From the NCBI RefSeq assembly GCF_003943815.1, contig NZ_RJNA01000004.1, positions 115,286-158,914 on the forward strand: 43,629 nucleotides of DNA, read 5' to 3'. Shown piece after piece: positions 6,842 to 16,849 of this stretch. The position numbers and the translations under genes are program-made. Source of the DNA: Streptococcus cristatus. Lineage in GTDB: Bacteria > Bacillota > Bacilli > Lactobacillales > Streptococcaceae. The notes under the pieces are model-generated. The model saw only the letters and a list, made by a program, of their open reading frames with translations. It was not told the DNA's origin and did no database searches. Every line of letters starts with the position of its first letter. The first letter of the stretch is position 1.

Positions 6842-7094
6842 CAATACTTAAAATCTTTCCATAGTTTATTTTCACATTAGCAAAAACATTGTCTGCCTGA
6901 GTGCCTGCAAGCTCAATCGCCTGCTGCAGAATAGGAAATAAGGTCGCCCATTCCCCTTCTAGAACGGTCTCAAAAGGCGTCACGACCATCTTCACTGGCT
7001 GTTTTTGCAAAAACTCAATCACTTCCTCTATGACTGCCAAACGATTCACATCATGTGACAAAGGAAGAATTTGTAAAGCAATGCTGGCTTTCAT
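6804..7094 (-). CDS. Thiamine-binding protein, MTH1187/YqgV family
   Basis: 96-residue protein of the COG0011 (MTH1187) ferredoxin-like fold: MKASIALQILPLSHD opening, VIEFLQKQPVKMVVTPFETVLEG middle. Members bind thiamine and are often encoded with thiamine transporters. It is the first gene after the TPP riboswitch, with a strong AAGGAGGTGA site before the ATG, and overlaps the permease gene by 38 bp. It is cytoplasmic and could act as a sensor or as a delivery or storage protein for the imported compound. The role in transport is inferred from the operon; the family assignment is firm by pattern. Confidence 0.85.
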   Translation of the reverse strand: MKASIALQILPLSHDVNRLAVIEEVIEFLQKQPVKMVVTPFETVLEGEWATLFPILQQAIELAGTQADNVFANVKINYGKILSIDEKLEKYPAAAD

Positions 7095-7228
7095 CTCTTC
7101 ACCTCCTTACTTTCATGCTTCATCTGAGAATAATGTATGCAGATAGGATTAAAATTCACAAGAAAATAACTTGGTTTTTAAACAAAAAGACAGCGAGCTC
7201 CCTTTATAAACACCTTGCTTTCCATACA

Positions 7229-7259
7229 AAAACACCTTTTCCAATATGGAAAAGGTGTT
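7229..7259 (-). terminator. Riboswitch-controlled terminator
   Basis: AACACCTTTTCCA and TGGAAAAGGTGTT form a perfect 13-bp stem with a 3-base loop (7231-7259), followed on the minus strand by TTTGT. It lies about 70 bases after the riboswitch aptamer and 135 bases before the first gene, so TPP binding most likely acts by transcription attenuation. Confidence 0.85.
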
Positions 7260-7330
7260 GCATGCATCAGTAAACTAAAGATTGGTGAATAATTCCCCAT
7301 TTTAGCAAAACCACAAGGTCTTTACAAATA

Positions 7331-7412
<82 letters not shown>

Positions 7413-7419
7413 TAGGATT

Positions 7420-7448
7420 ATGATAACGCAATCATCAGCAAATGTCAA
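7420..7448 (-). promoter_or_regulatory. Promoter of the thiamine-precursor operon
   Basis: TTGACA (7448-7443), a 17-base spacer and TATCAT (7425-7420). Transcription would start near 7413, immediately before the riboswitch. Confidence 0.85.
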
Positions 7449-7503
7449 GATTGGAGCTTGGACTCACTACTTTTCAACGATAAGTGAAGCAAACGATCAT
7501 CAA

Positions 7504-8136
7504 TTAGCCAAACTCTCCTTTCGCAGCCAACAAAGACTCCATAGCCCTGATATTCTCTGACTCACTTGTGGATAAGATGGTTTCAAAACCCAGTTCAGCT
7601 GCCGTATCCAAGTTAGCTTGAATGTCATCAATAAAGACTGACTCTGTCGGATCAAGACTATACTTTTTTAGTAGCTTTTGATAAATCTCTGGCTCTGGCT
7701 TGACAACCCCGACTTCTGAGGAGAGGATATAGCCCGACAGCAGTGGAAAGATGGGCAACAAACCAGCTTTTTCAATATGGTAAAAAATCTCGCAAGTAGT
7801 TGACAGGATGTAAATGCGATAACCTTGATTAGCCCATAGTCGAATCTTTTTCTGTAAACCACTGTAAACCTCTACAACCTCATACCAATTGTAGAAGATA
7901 TTCTGAACAACAGGATGGTAGGAGTCATCCAGCTGAACTAGCACTTTATCACAGGCTTCTTTCAAGCTCAGCTCTCCCTTGTCTGTTTGATGCCAGATAC
8001 CCGACTCAAAAATAGCCTGTCTAAGAAGCTGTCGCCGCTCTTTCTCAGGTTCGAAAGAGGTCAAGATTTTCTCAGAATTCCATTCAATCAAGACATTTCC
8101 TAAGTCAAAAACTAAATTTCTTATCAATTCTTTCAC
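7504..8136 (-). CDS. HAD-superfamily phosphatase (subfamily IA, YihX-like)
   Basis: 210-residue soluble hydrolase. Motif I is VFDLGNVLIEW with nucleophile D11, motif II is LSTT near residue 112, motif III lysine lies in KPEPEIYQKL, and motif IV is FIDDIQAN. The cap domain lies between motifs I and II. The start codon is GTG at 8136 with AAAGG just upstream; no ATG fits better. The substrate is unknown: such enzymes dephosphorylate sugar phosphates or nucleotides. The gene stands alone, with no clear terminator before the thiamine operon promoter, so some read-through into that leader is possible. Confidence 0.85.
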   Translation of the reverse strand: MKELIRNLVFDLGNVLIEWNSEKILTSFEPEKERRQLLRQAIFESGIWHQTDKGELSLKEACDKVLVQLDDSYHPVVQNIFYNWYEVVEVYSGLQKKIRLWANQGYRIYILSTTCEIFYHIEKAGLLPIFPLLSGYILSSEVGVVKPEPEIYQKLLKKYSLDPTESVFIDDIQANLDTAAELGFETILSTSESENIRAMESLLAAKGEFG

Positions 8137-8155
8137 CAGCCCTTTCTCTATATGT

Positions 8156-8330
8156 AGGAGCTTTCGTAAGCTCTAGCTCATGCCTTCGCAGATACACCAT
8201 TCGGCTGATCTTAACCATCCTTGGTATGGCATATTTAGGTTAAGAAAAATCCCAGAAATGAACTGTTCCTCAAAGTTGGGTTTTACCCAACTCTAGGAAA
8301 CAATACAAAGTTCTGGAATCACCTATTATT
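8156..8330. repeat. Palindrome-rich intergenic element with a long inverted repeat
   Basis: It contains TCTTAACC (8209-8216) and GGTTAAGA (8238-8245), plus a nested inverted repeat across 8252-8316: CCAGAA...TTCTGG outside, GTTCCT...AGGAAAC in the middle and AGTTGGGT-TTT-ACCCAACT at the centre. On the minus strand GATTTTTCTT follows, so it can also terminate the veg transcript. The layered symmetry resembles a small mobile or extragenic repeat of streptococci; I do not recognise a named family. Confidence 0.5.
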
Positions 8331-8331
8331 C

Positions 8332-8604
8332 TTAGTCAAAATAGCGAATTAAATTTTTCTCTGTCAAAATATCTGAGTAAGTATAGGACTCCACATAGGT
8401 GTTGGCAATTTCACCCGGCTGCCCCCCTTCATTTTCATACTCAACGATAAATAGAGAAGGATAAACTTCAATCAAACGACCTTGTTTACTTTTTTGGCGC
8501 TTACGGCCATTTTCCAAGGTCATCTCTACCATTTGCCCCTCGTGAGCCTTGATGTCCTCCTTGATTTTCTTCATTTTTGCTACATCTGTAAATGCATCAC
8601 TCAT
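8332..8604 (-). CDS. veg: Veg family protein
   Basis: 90-residue protein of the Veg family (DUF1021): about one third into the protein runs GQMVEMTLENGRKRQKSKQG, followed by GRLIEVYPSLFIVEYE. Veg of Bacillus subtilis stimulates biofilm formation; the streptococcal role is unproven. I place the start at 8604 (ATGAGTGATGC) because GAGAGG lies 9 bases upstream; the ATG at 8613 is inside the end of dnaB and too close to that site. The dnaB stop precedes this start by one base, so it is the last gene of gdpP-rplI-dnaB-veg, ending at the inverted repeat. Confidence 0.88.
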   Translation of the reverse strand: MSDAFTDVAKMKKIKEDIKAHEGQMVEMTLENGRKRQKSKQGRLIEVYPSLFIVEYENEGGQPGEIANTYVESYTYSDILTEKNLIRYFD

Positions 8605-8605
8605 A

Positions 8606-9961
8606 CTATACATCCTCTCTTTTAGAAATACTTGAAAATTTATTATATTCTTTTTGGAAAATTAGCTCAACCGTACCACGCGCTCCGCTCCGGTTTTTCT
8701 CAATAATGACTTCAACCTTATTGTTAGGAATGCCTTCCTCTTCCTCACCGGCCCGCTCATAATAGTCATCCCGATAAAGAAAGGCTACGATATCCGCATC
8801 CTGCTCGATGGAACCTGACTCCCGAATATCAGACAGCACTGGTCGCTTATCCTGTCGCTGCTCCACGCCACGTGAGAGCTGACTCAGCGCAATAACCGGA
8901 ACCTTGAGCTCCTTCGCCAAAATCTTAAGCTGGCGGGAAATTTCCGAAACTTCCTGCTGGCGGTTTTCACGACCCGTTCCTGTAATCAGCTGCAGGTAGT
9001 CAATCAAAATCAGACCAAGATTCCCTGTCTCCTGAGACAACTTGCGAGCTCGCGAACGAATCTCCGTAATCCGAATCCCCGGCGTGTCATCGATATAAAT
9101 ACTCGCATTAGCCAGATTTGCCGTCGCAATGGTATATTTTTGCCATTCTTCATCCGTCAATTGCCCTGTACGAATGGAGTGAGAATTAATCACTCCCTCT
9201 GAGGCCAGCATCCGATCCACAAGACTCTCTGCCCCCATTTCTAGGGAGAAGATAGCCACTGTCTTATCCAGCTTGGTCCCGATATTCTGGGCGATATTGA
9301 GGGCAAAGGCCGTCTTTCCGACCGCAGGACGAGCAGCTAGGATGATTAACTCTTCTTCGTGCAAACCAGTCGTCATCTTATCCAGCTCACGGTAACCCGT
9401 CGCAATCCCTGTAATATCAGTAGTTTGCTGAGAACGGGCTTCTAGATTAGCAAAGTTAAGATTTAGAATATCTTGAATATTTTTAAACCCACTGCGGCTG
9501 GCCGTTTCACTGACATCAATCAGAGCCTTCTCTGCTCCTGCAATGATTTCCTCTGATGGTCTTTCCCCATCATAGGCTTGGTTGATAGATTCTGTCAAGC
9601 GTGAAATCAAGCGGCGTAAGATTGCTTTTTCAGAGACGATCTTAGCATAGTACTCTGCATTGGCAGAAGTCGGTACAGAGTTAACGACCTCCACCAGATA
9701 GCTCAGTCCGCCAATATTCTGCAAGTCTCCTTGGCTATCCAAAATATTGCGAACGGTGGTCGCATCGATAGCATCCCCACGATCCGCCAAGTCAATCATA
9801 GCCTTAAAAATCAGCCGATGAGCATATTTAAAGAAATCTCCAGGCTCAATATATTCACGGACAAAGACCAGTTTGCTCTCATCGATGAAAATGGCCCCTA
9901 GTACAGACTGTTCTGCTAAAATATCTTGAGGCTGAGCTCGCAACTCATCAATCTCTGCCAT
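8606..9961 (-). CDS. dnaB: Replicative DNA helicase
   Basis: 451-residue hexameric helicase that unwinds DNA ahead of the replisome (called DnaC in Bacillus). The N-terminal primase-interacting domain covers about residues 10-115, then a linker and the RecA-like domain with Walker A RPAVGKTA (211-218). Motif H3/H4 DYLQLITG and the R-finger region SRGVEQRQDKRPVLSDIRESGSIEQ-type segment are clear. Length and motifs are normal. It lies between rplI and veg in one leftward operon, with AAGGA before its ATG. Confidence 0.98.
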   Translation of the reverse strand: MAEIDELRAQPQDILAEQSVLGAIFIDESKLVFVREYIEPGDFFKYAHRLIFKAMIDLADRGDAIDATTVRNILDSQGDLQNIGGLSYLVEVVNSVPTSANAEYYAKIVSEKAILRRLISRLTESINQAYDGERPSEEIIAGAEKALIDVSETASRSGFKNIQDILNLNFANLEARSQQTTDITGIATGYRELDKMTTGLHEEELIILAARPAVGKTAFALNIAQNIGTKLDKTVAIFSLEMGAESLVDRMLASEGVINSHSIRTGQLTDEEWQKYTIATANLANASIYIDDTPGIRITEIRSRARKLSQETGNLGLILIDYLQLITGTGRENRQQEVSEISRQLKILAKELKVPVIALSQLSRGVEQRQDKRPVLSDIRESGSIEQDADIVAFLYRDDYYERAGEEEEGIPNNKVEVIIEKNRSGARGTVELIFQKEYNKFSSISKREDV

Positions 9962-9986
9962 AGGTGAATCCTTCCTTTAATTCTTT

Positions 9987-10439
9987 TTACCCTTCCGTAA
10001 CCCGCAGGCGAATCACACTTGTCACATCTTGGTAAATCTTTACAGGAACATCAATCAAACCAATCGAACGAATGGGAGAATCAACCTTGATATTCCGTTT
10101 ATCAATTTTTAGACCAAATTGCTTTTGTAGTTCATCAGCAATTTTTTTGTTAGTAATCGAACCGAAAGTCCGTCCGTCTGGTCCGACTTTCTCTGTAAAA
10201 GCAACAACCGTTGCTTCTTCTTCCAACTTAGCTTTAATGGCTTGTGCTTCTGCCACCATCTCTGCATGAGCCTTTTCCTGAGATTTTTGCTTTCCTCTCA
10301 GCTCACCGATAGCTTGTGCATTGGCTTCCTTGGCTAGATTTTTCTTAATCAGGAAATTTTGAGCATAGCCAGTAGGTACTTCCTTGATTTCCCCTTTTTT
10401 CCCTTTTCCTTTTACATCCTCTAAAAAAATAACTTTCAT
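9987..10439 (-). CDS. rplI: 50S ribosomal protein L9
   Basis: 150-residue L9: N-terminal rRNA-binding domain ([21 protein letters not shown], with the conserved [13 protein letters not shown]), long central helix (about 45-75) and C-terminal domain ending [18 protein letters not shown]. It binds 23S rRNA at the base of the L1 stalk and affects frame maintenance. The ATG follows the gdpP stop after one base; dnaB follows 25 bases after its own stop. The gdpP-rplI-dnaB order is widely conserved in Firmicutes. Confidence 0.98.
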   Translation of the reverse strand: MKVIFLEDVKGKGKKGEIKEVPTGYAQNFLIKKNLAKEANAQAIGELRGKQKSQEKAHAEMVAEAQAIKAKLEEEATVVAFTEKVGPDGRTFGSITNKKIADELQKQFGLKIDKRNIKVDSPIRSIGLIDVPVKIYQDVTSVIRLRVTEG

Positions 10440-10440
10440 T

Positions 10441-12426
10441 TTATTTCTCCTTTTCTATTGATTCCTCATTATCCATCACTTGATCCATAATCTCTTGATT
10501 TAGACGTTGAGTGACTTCAGCAACCGTTTGATCGCTAACTTGCGCTGCTGCTAGATTAAAGTGGCCGCCACCACCCATTTTCTCCATAATCCGCTGAACA
10601 TTGATCTTACTGCGACTACGAGCTGAAATGGATACGTAACCCTCAGTATTCCTGCTGACCACAAATGTTGCTTCAATGCCCGACATGGCAAGCATGGTGT
10701 CAGCTGCCTTACTAATGACGACTGTATCGTAGCTGGCATTTTCAGCACCCGCTGCTACAATCACATTTGGCAAAAGCTTCTTACCTGTCAAAATCAGCTC
10801 ATTGACTGCTCGATACTCTTCAAAATTCGTCGAAGAAATATCCTGAATGACTACACTATCACTGCCGCGAGCCCGCAAATAACTAGCTACATCAAAGGTT
10901 CTACTCGTTACTCTGGAGGTAAAATTCTTGGTGTCTAGCATAATCCCAGCCATGAGCAGGCTGGCTTGAATTTTATTCAGGCGATTTTTCTTGGAATTTT
11001 GAAACTGAATCAACTCCGTTACCAATTCACTGGCACTGCTAGCCCCACTTTCGATATAGGCGATGACCGCATTTTCAGGAAAATCCTCATCACGACGGTG
11101 ATGATCCACCACAATCGTCTGACTAAATCGGTCAAATAATTCCCTTGAAAGCGTTAAGGCCAACTTCGAGTGGTCCACCATTATTAAGAGTGAGCGACTG
11201 GTCACTCGGTTTACAGCTTCCGATATCGGCAAAAGATAATCAGCGCCTTCTGATGTCAATTTTTGAATAGAGCGATAGATATCCGAGCCCATCTGTTGGT
11301 CATCATACACAACATAGGCTTTCTCAATGATATTGCTAGCAAAAAGCTGCATACCCACCGCGGAACCTAAGGCATCCAAATCAAGATTGCGATGACCAAC
11401 CACGAAAACCTGATCTACACTCTTGATTTTATCTGAAATAGCTGCCATCATAGCCCTCGTACGCGTGCGTGTACGTTTGACAGATGCAGCCGTTCCACCA
11501 CCAAAGTAAACTGGATTCTTGGTCTCGTCATTCTCTTTGACAACCGCTTGGTCACCACCTCGGACCTCAGCTAGGTTAAGATTAAGGAGGGCAATCTTAC
11601 CAATTTCATCATGCTTACCATCCCCGTAAGAAAAGCCCATACTAAGCGTCAGAGGAAGTTTTCGATTCTTGGCTTCTGTCCGAAATTGATCAATGATCGA
11701 AAATTTACTATCCATCAGTTGTTCCAAAACCGTATAATCCGTGAAAAGATAATAACGATCCATTCCCACCCGACGGTAGAACATATGAAATTGCTCAGAA
11801 AACTCTGCTACAAAGTTAGCTACAAAGCTATTGATATGACTAATATCTGAATCTGATACAGCATCTTCCAAATCATCATAATTATCAACTGAGACAACAC
11901 CGATAACTGGTCGCGTCGTAACGAGCCCAACTGTTGCTTCATACTCACTTGATGCATCAAAAAAGTACAGGACACTAGAAGCTGAATCAAAGTAAACAGA
12001 ATACTGGTTATCTCCTACTGTTGCGTAGCTACCCGATTTCGAAGCAGCAAGCTGGATAATTTCCTGAAGGAGATCACTATTTAGCTCCCCATCATCCGTT
12101 GTAAAAATCAATTCAGCATAAGGATTGAACCAGTCCACATCTCCACTATTTTCATTGATTTTAATCACACCAACAGGCATTTTATCCAACAAGGAAGCTA
12201 AACTTCCCTCTGCTTGATGATTGACATAGCGAATCTGCTCAAGCTCGTCCAATTCAGTCACTCTTTGTTGCTGAATAAATAGCCCAACCAAGAGCGCCAG
12301 CACTATGAAAAGAGACACCAGCATAGGCAAACTATCACCAAAAAGGCGTAGAGAAATAGCTAATATGATAAAGGAAGTAAACCCCACTATCGCAAAGTGG
12401 CTCGGGGAAAAACGAATTCTTTTCAT
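10441..12426 (-). CDS. gdpP: Cyclic di-AMP phosphodiesterase GdpP
   Basis: 661-residue membrane enzyme that hydrolyses c-di-AMP to pApA, controlling potassium and osmolyte balance and beta-lactam tolerance. Two N-terminal membrane helices (about 12-29 and 33-52), a PAS-like domain (about 78-165), a degenerate GGDEF domain (about 170-300), then DHH/DHHA1: H345, D349 and D351 in [17 protein letters not shown] at 441-443, and the C-terminal [11 protein letters not shown]. All metal ligands are present. An extended -10 promoter lies 22 bases upstream of the ATG. It heads the operon with rplI, dnaB and veg. Confidence 0.96.
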   Translation of the reverse strand: MKRIRFSPSHFAIVGFTSFIILAISLRLFGDSLPMLVSLFIVLALLVGLFIQQQRVTELDELEQIRYVNHQAEGSLASLLDKMPVGVIKINENSGDVDWFNPYAELIFTTDDGELNSDLLQEIIQLAASKSGSYATVGDNQYSVYFDSASSVLYFFDASSEYEATVGLVTTRPVIGVVSVDNYDDLEDAVSDSDISHINSFVANFVAEFSEQFHMFYRRVGMDRYYLFTDYTVLEQLMDSKFSIIDQFRTEAKNRKLPLTLSMGFSYGDGKHDEIGKIALLNLNLAEVRGGDQAVVKENDETKNPVYFGGGTAASVKRTRTRTRAMMAAISDKIKSVDQVFVVGHRNLDLDALGSAVGMQLFASNIIEKAYVVYDDQQMGSDIYRSIQKLTSEGADYLLPISEAVNRVTSRSLLIMVDHSKLALTLSRELFDRFSQTIVVDHHRRDEDFPENAVIAYIESGASSASELVTELIQFQNSKKNRLNKIQASLLMAGIMLDTKNFTSRVTSRTFDVASYLRARGSDSVVIQDISSTNFEEYRAVNELILTGKKLLPNVIVAAGAENASYDTVVISKAADTMLAMSGIEATFVVSRNTEGYVSISARSRSKINVQRIMEKMGGGGHFNLAAAQVSDQTVAEVTQRLNQEIMDQVMDNEESIEKEK

Positions 12427-12447
12427 TAAAAAACCTCTTATTGCGCC

Positions 12448-12456
12448 ATTTTACCA
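12448..12456 (-). promoter_or_regulatory. gdpP: gdpP operon promoter
   Basis: Minus strand TGGTAAAAT is an extended -10 (TAAAAT 12453-12448). The start would be near 12441, 15 bases before the ATG. There is no good -35. Confidence 0.55.
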
Positions 12457-12556
12457 TATTTTCTTTAAAAAAGCGAGTTTTCACTGCCTTTGGATACTTG
12501 TAAAGCAAGAAAGGCTCAAATCCCAGATCTATTCTCAAATAAACATTCACAATCAA

Positions 12557-12670
12557 TTTACAAGATGTGTAAATATTGTAAATTTTATTAAACAAAAAGT
12601 TGACAGTAGTTGTAAATATCCCTCTATATAAAAGAGTTTTTTTGTAAACAGGTATTTACAATTCTGTAAA
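12557..12670. repeat. Cluster of TTTACA/TGTAAA half-sites
   Basis: Within 114 bases there are seven half-sites: TTTACA 12557-12562, TGTAAA 12568-12573, 12577-12582, 12611-12616 and 12643-12648, TTTACA 12655-12660, TGTAAA 12665-12670. The last two form the palindrome TTTACA-N4-TGTAAA. The cluster fills the intergenic region between the mnmG terminator and gdpP, more than 100 bases upstream of the gdpP promoter. It contains no gene. A further TGTAAA lies at 12499. Confidence 0.65.
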
Positions 12671-12675
12671 TTATT

Positions 12676-12705
12676 CAAAAAAACGTACTATCAATAAGAT
12701 AGCAC
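12676..12705 (-). terminator. mnmG: mnmG terminator
   Basis: Minus strand GTGCTATC (12705-12698), loop TTATT, GATAGTAC (12692-12685), then GTTTTTTT: an 8-bp stem with one G-T pair and a T run, 10 bases after the mnmG stop. Confidence 0.8.
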
Positions 12706-12715
12706 ATTAATATGG

Positions 12716-14626
12716 CTATGATTTTGCTTTGTTTTTAGAAATGCTTCTAGACTTGCCTTCTAAGTAAACCATCAAAATAGAAATATCTGCTGGATTGACA
12801 CCCGAAATACGGCTTGCCTGACCAATCGTTTCTGGATTGATTTTCTTGAACTTCTGACGCGCTTCTGTCGCAATCGAGTCAATATCATCCCAGTCAATAT
12901 TTGCTGGAATCCGCTTTTCTTCCATGCGTTTCATCTTCTCAACCTGATCAAGAGCTTTAGAAATATAGCCTTCGTACTTAATCTCTGTCTCAATTAGCTC
13001 GATAATCTTTTCATACAACTCTTCTGCTGCTGGACCAATGAACTGAACCACATCTTGGTAAGACACTTCCGGTCGCCGCATAAATTCTTTGGCTGTCACT
13101 GCATCTGTCAGAGCTTTAAAACCAAGCGCTTCTATCTTAGCATTGGTTTCCTTGACAGGTTTCAACTTAATGGATTCCAAGCGCTTCATCTCGTTGTCAA
13201 ATTGATTCTTTTTAATCTCAAAACGAGCCCAGCGCTCATCATCTACCAGACCAATTTCTCGGCCCATCTCTGTCAAACGCATATCAGCATTGTCATGGCG
13301 GAGAATCAAACGGTATTCCGCTCGGCTAGTCAAGAGGCGATAAGGTTCTACAGTCCCCTTGGTCACCAAATCATCAATCATGACTCCAATGTAACCATCA
13401 CTGCGCTTCAAGATTAACTCCGGCTTCCCTTGGATCTTCAAGGCCGCATTAATCCCAGCGATAATCCCTTGACCAGCGGCTTCTTCATAACCAGAAGTTC
13501 CATTGGTCTGACCTGCTGTAAAGAGCCCTGAAATTTTCTTAGTTTCCAAGGTTGCCCGCAACTGGTGAGGCATAATCATATCGTACTCAATGGCATAGCC
13601 TGTCCGCATCATCTCAGCATTTTCTAAACCTTTGATAGAGTGAACCAAGTCCTTCTGTACATCTTCTGGCAGACTGGTTGACAGCCCCTGCACATAAACT
13701 TCTTCCGTATCACGACCCTCAGGCTCTAAGAAAAGCTGGTGGCGTTCCTTATCCGCAAAACGGACGATCTTATCCTCAATAGACGGACAATAACGTGGCC
13801 CCACTCCCTTAACGATACCTGAAAACATAGGAGCACGGTGCAGGTTATTTTGGATGATTTCGTGACTTTCCGCATTGGTATAAGTCAACCAGCAAGGCAC
13901 TTGATCTTTCACATAGTCCTCATCACGAGAGGTGTATGAAAAATGATTGGCCTTTTCGTCTCCTGGCTGAATCTCGGTCACATCATAATTGATCGATGAT
14001 GCCTTAACACGTGGAGGTGTTCCTGTTTTAAAACGACCAATTTCAAAACCTAGATCACGCAGATTATCTGCTAAAGGAATGGCTGCCAAGCTATGGTTTG
14101 GACCAGATGAATACTTGAGATCACCAATAATAATTTCTCCCCGCAAGGCTGTTCCAGTTGTAACAATGACAGCTTTAGCTGCATATTCCTGTTGCGTCGC
14201 TGTCTTAACCCCAATGACCTTACCATCTTCAACCAGAATTTCATTAATCATGGTTTGCCGCAAAGTCAAATTTTCTTGATTTTCAACAGTCTTCCGCATT
14301 TCTTTAGAATAGAGCTCTTTATCCGCTTGCGCCCGAAGAGCCCGAACAGCGGGTCCTTTACCAGTATTGAGCATCTTCATCTGGATATAGCTCTTGTCAA
14401 TATTCTTGGCCATCTCTCCGCCCAAAGCATCTACTTCACGGACAACAATGCCTTTTGCAGACCCTCCGATAGATGGATTGCAGGGCATAAAAGCCAGCAT
14501 CTCAATATTGATAGTTGCTAGCAAAACTTTACAACCCATGCGACTGGCAGCCAGCGATGCCTCAACTCCAGCGTGCCCCGCTCCAATCACGATAACATCA
14601 TAACTTTCAGTAAAATTGTGTGTCAT
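12716..14626 (-). CDS. mnmG: tRNA uridine-34 carboxymethylaminomethyl synthase subunit MnmG (GidA)
   Basis: 636-residue FAD protein that, with MnmE, makes the cmnm5 modification at wobble U34 of tRNAs reading split codon boxes. It has an N-terminal dinucleotide-binding fold GAGHAG (15-20), the GidA signature region [17 protein letters not shown], and the [14 protein letters not shown] and C-terminal MnmE-binding helical region. An in-frame start at 14698 would add 24 residues not seen in the family. I use the ATG at 14626 ([13 protein letters not shown]) with AAGGA nearby. Its partner in wobble modification, mnmA, lies just upstream on the same strand but has its own promoter. Confidence 0.96.
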   Translation of the reverse strand: MTHNFTESYDVIVIGAGHAGVEASLAASRMGCKVLLATINIEMLAFMPCNPSIGGSAKGIVVREVDALGGEMAKNIDKSYIQMKMLNTGKGPAVRALRAQADKELYSKEMRKTVENQENLTLRQTMINEILVEDGKVIGVKTATQQEYAAKAVIVTTGTALRGEIIIGDLKYSSGPNHSLAAIPLADNLRDLGFEIGRFKTGTPPRVKASSINYDVTEIQPGDEKANHFSYTSRDEDYVKDQVPCWLTYTNAESHEIIQNNLHRAPMFSGIVKGVGPRYCPSIEDKIVRFADKERHQLFLEPEGRDTEEVYVQGLSTSLPEDVQKDLVHSIKGLENAEMMRTGYAIEYDMIMPHQLRATLETKKISGLFTAGQTNGTSGYEEAAGQGIIAGINAALKIQGKPELILKRSDGYIGVMIDDLVTKGTVEPYRLLTSRAEYRLILRHDNADMRLTEMGREIGLVDDERWARFEIKKNQFDNEMKRLESIKLKPVKETNAKIEALGFKALTDAVTAKEFMRRPEVSYQDVVQFIGPAAEELYEKIIELIETEIKYEGYISKALDQVEKMKRMEEKRIPANIDWDDIDSIATEARQKFKKINPETIGQASRISGVNPADISILMVYLEGKSRSISKNKAKS

Positions 14627-14734
14627 TTCTTTTTCCTTCATTTTTTCACCAAAAAAGGCCAAGTCTCTAGAAGTGCAGGACAAAAAAGCCTGCAACATCC
14701 ATGAGCTTTGACCATCATAGGTATTGCTTATCTT

Positions 14735-14762
14735 ATTTTAGCAAATTATGCTGAATTGTCAA
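14735..14762 (-). promoter_or_regulatory. mnmG: mnmG promoter
   Basis: TTGACA (14762-14757), a 16-base spacer and TAAAAT (14740-14735), directly after the mnmA stop. It gives a leader of about 100 nt containing the hairpin arms TGCAGG/CCTGCA and a possible 11-codon ORF starting at an ATG near 14703; no function is evident for these. Confidence 0.75.
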
Positions 14763-14763
14763 T

Positions 14764-15953
<1,190 letters not shown>

Positions 15954-15967
15954 CTTGAGCAAGGTCT

Positions 15968-15996
15968 ATTATAGCATGATTTAGCACGGAGAACAA
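15968..15996 (-). promoter_or_regulatory. mnmA: mnmA promoter
   Basis: TTGTTC (15996-15991), a 17-base spacer and TATAAT (15973-15968), giving a start near 15961. Confidence 0.7.
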
Positions 15997-16033
15997 CGAA
16001 TAACCTTTGGCCAATCTGAAGAGCTTTATAAGT

Positions 16034-16060
16034 TGTCAAGTAAATTTACAGTATTGTAAA
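16034..16060. repeat. TTTACA-N4-TGTAAA palindrome with a flanking half-site
   Basis: TGTCAA (16034-16039), TTTACA (16045-16050) and TGTAAA (16055-16060): alternating half-sites at spacings of 11 and 10. It lies between the mnmA promoter and the terminator of LysM protein 1, about 40 bases upstream of the mnmA -35. Confidence 0.6.
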
Positions 16061-16109
16061 CATCTTGATAAAAAATATCATATTCCAAGCAAAAATGTAC
16101 TAATAATTA

Positions 16110-16143
16110 TAAAAAAGGGACTAGAATATAAACTCCAATCCCT
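16110..16143 (-). terminator. Terminator of LysM protein 1 gene
   Basis: Minus strand AGGGATT (16143-16137) pairs with AGTCCCT (16122-16116), followed by TTTTTT. Confidence 0.7.
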
Positions 16144-16167
16144 GTAAATATAATTTTTCCTAAAGTT

Positions 16168-16704
16168 TTAATACCAGCCATTTGCTAACCAGAAATTTTT
16201 AGCAGCCGACCATGAGCCATAGCGACCTGCTACATAAGCATCCGCTGTCTTCTCTTGATTTTCTGGTGATAAATCTCCATTTAGATAGGTGATGGTCAAC
16301 TGATAGCGACCATAGTATTGCCCATTTTGCGCTGTATAACTGCCGCTGGATTCTTTTTGAGCAATCCACTCCTTAGCCTCTGCATCCTCAGCACTCAAGC
16401 CAGAACTTGGGTTTACAGTAGATTGCTCAGCCTTATCTGATTTTTCAACAGTCATTTGCTCAGATACATCATCGTCCAGTTCTAAAACCTGGCCAACACT
16501 AATCAGATTGATATTGCTGATCTTGTTTTTTTGCGCAATCTTGTCAACAGTCGTCTGATGAGAAGCAGCAATCGCGGACAAGGTGTCACCTGACTTGACA
16601 GTATAACTTTCTGCATTGGCTACAATTGGAAGCAAAGCAGTAGCTCCTGCCATCAAACTGAGCAAGCCTGCTTTCATCATTCTATTTTTAAAATACAAAT
16701 TCAT
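16168..16704 (-). CDS. Secreted LysM protein with transglycosylase-like C-terminus (1)
   Basis: 178-residue exported cell-wall protein. A signal peptide ends near ANA-ES (residues 29-33), a single LysM domain spans 33-76 (YTVKSGDTLSAIAASHQTTVDKIAQKN...GQVLEL), a short Ser/Glu-rich linker follows, then a domain at about 110-178 (EWIAQKESSGSYTAQNGQYYGRYQL) resembling lysozyme-like/transglycosylase domains with E118 as candidate acid. LysM binds peptidoglycan, so it probably acts in wall remodelling. It is a paralogue of the protein at 32431-33090. LysM genes of this type belong to the VicRK (WalRK) regulon in pneumococcus; TGTAAT-like hexamers lie upstream. The gene is monocistronic. Confidence 0.88.
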   Translation of the reverse strand: MNLYFKNRMMKAGLLSLMAGATALLPIVANAESYTVKSGDTLSAIAASHQTTVDKIAQKNKISNINLISVGQVLELDDDVSEQMTVEKSDKAEQSTVNPSSGLSAEDAEAKEWIAQKESSGSYTAQNGQYYGRYQLTITYLNGDLSPENQEKTADAYVAGRYGSWSAAKNFWLANGWY

Positions 16705-16751
16705 GTTTAGAATTCTCCTTTTCTGTGATATATCTATCCTAAAGCAAAAGT

Positions 16752-16788
16752 ATTACAGAACTTTATTACTTTGATGAATTATATTACA
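16752..16788 (-). promoter_or_regulatory. VicR-like hexamers upstream of LysM gene 1
   Basis: On the minus strand TGTAAT (16788-16783), AGTAAT (16770-16765) and TGTAAT (16757-16752). They resemble the TGTWAH half-site of VicR/WalR but lack the standard N5 spacing. They lie 50-85 bases upstream of the ATG. Confidence 0.35.
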
Positions 16789-16849
16789 GACTATTGAAGA
16801 ACTTGTAAAAACAGACATATATTCTAAAGCTTTTTTGATGATGTAAAGG

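Noticed and set aside
12600..12632. TTGACA...TATATAAA as a rightward promoter
   Set aside because: The spacer is 19 bases or more and no rightward gene follows; the bases belong to the half-site cluster.
12643..12660. TGTAAACAGGTATTTACA as a GlnR box
   Set aside because: The GlnR consensus TGTNA-N7-TNACA needs one base less between arms, and the neighbouring genes are not nitrogen genes.
14627..14698. 24-residue N-terminal extension of MnmG
   Set aside because: Not present in the family; the ATG at 14626 has a ribosome binding site and matches the normal N-terminus.
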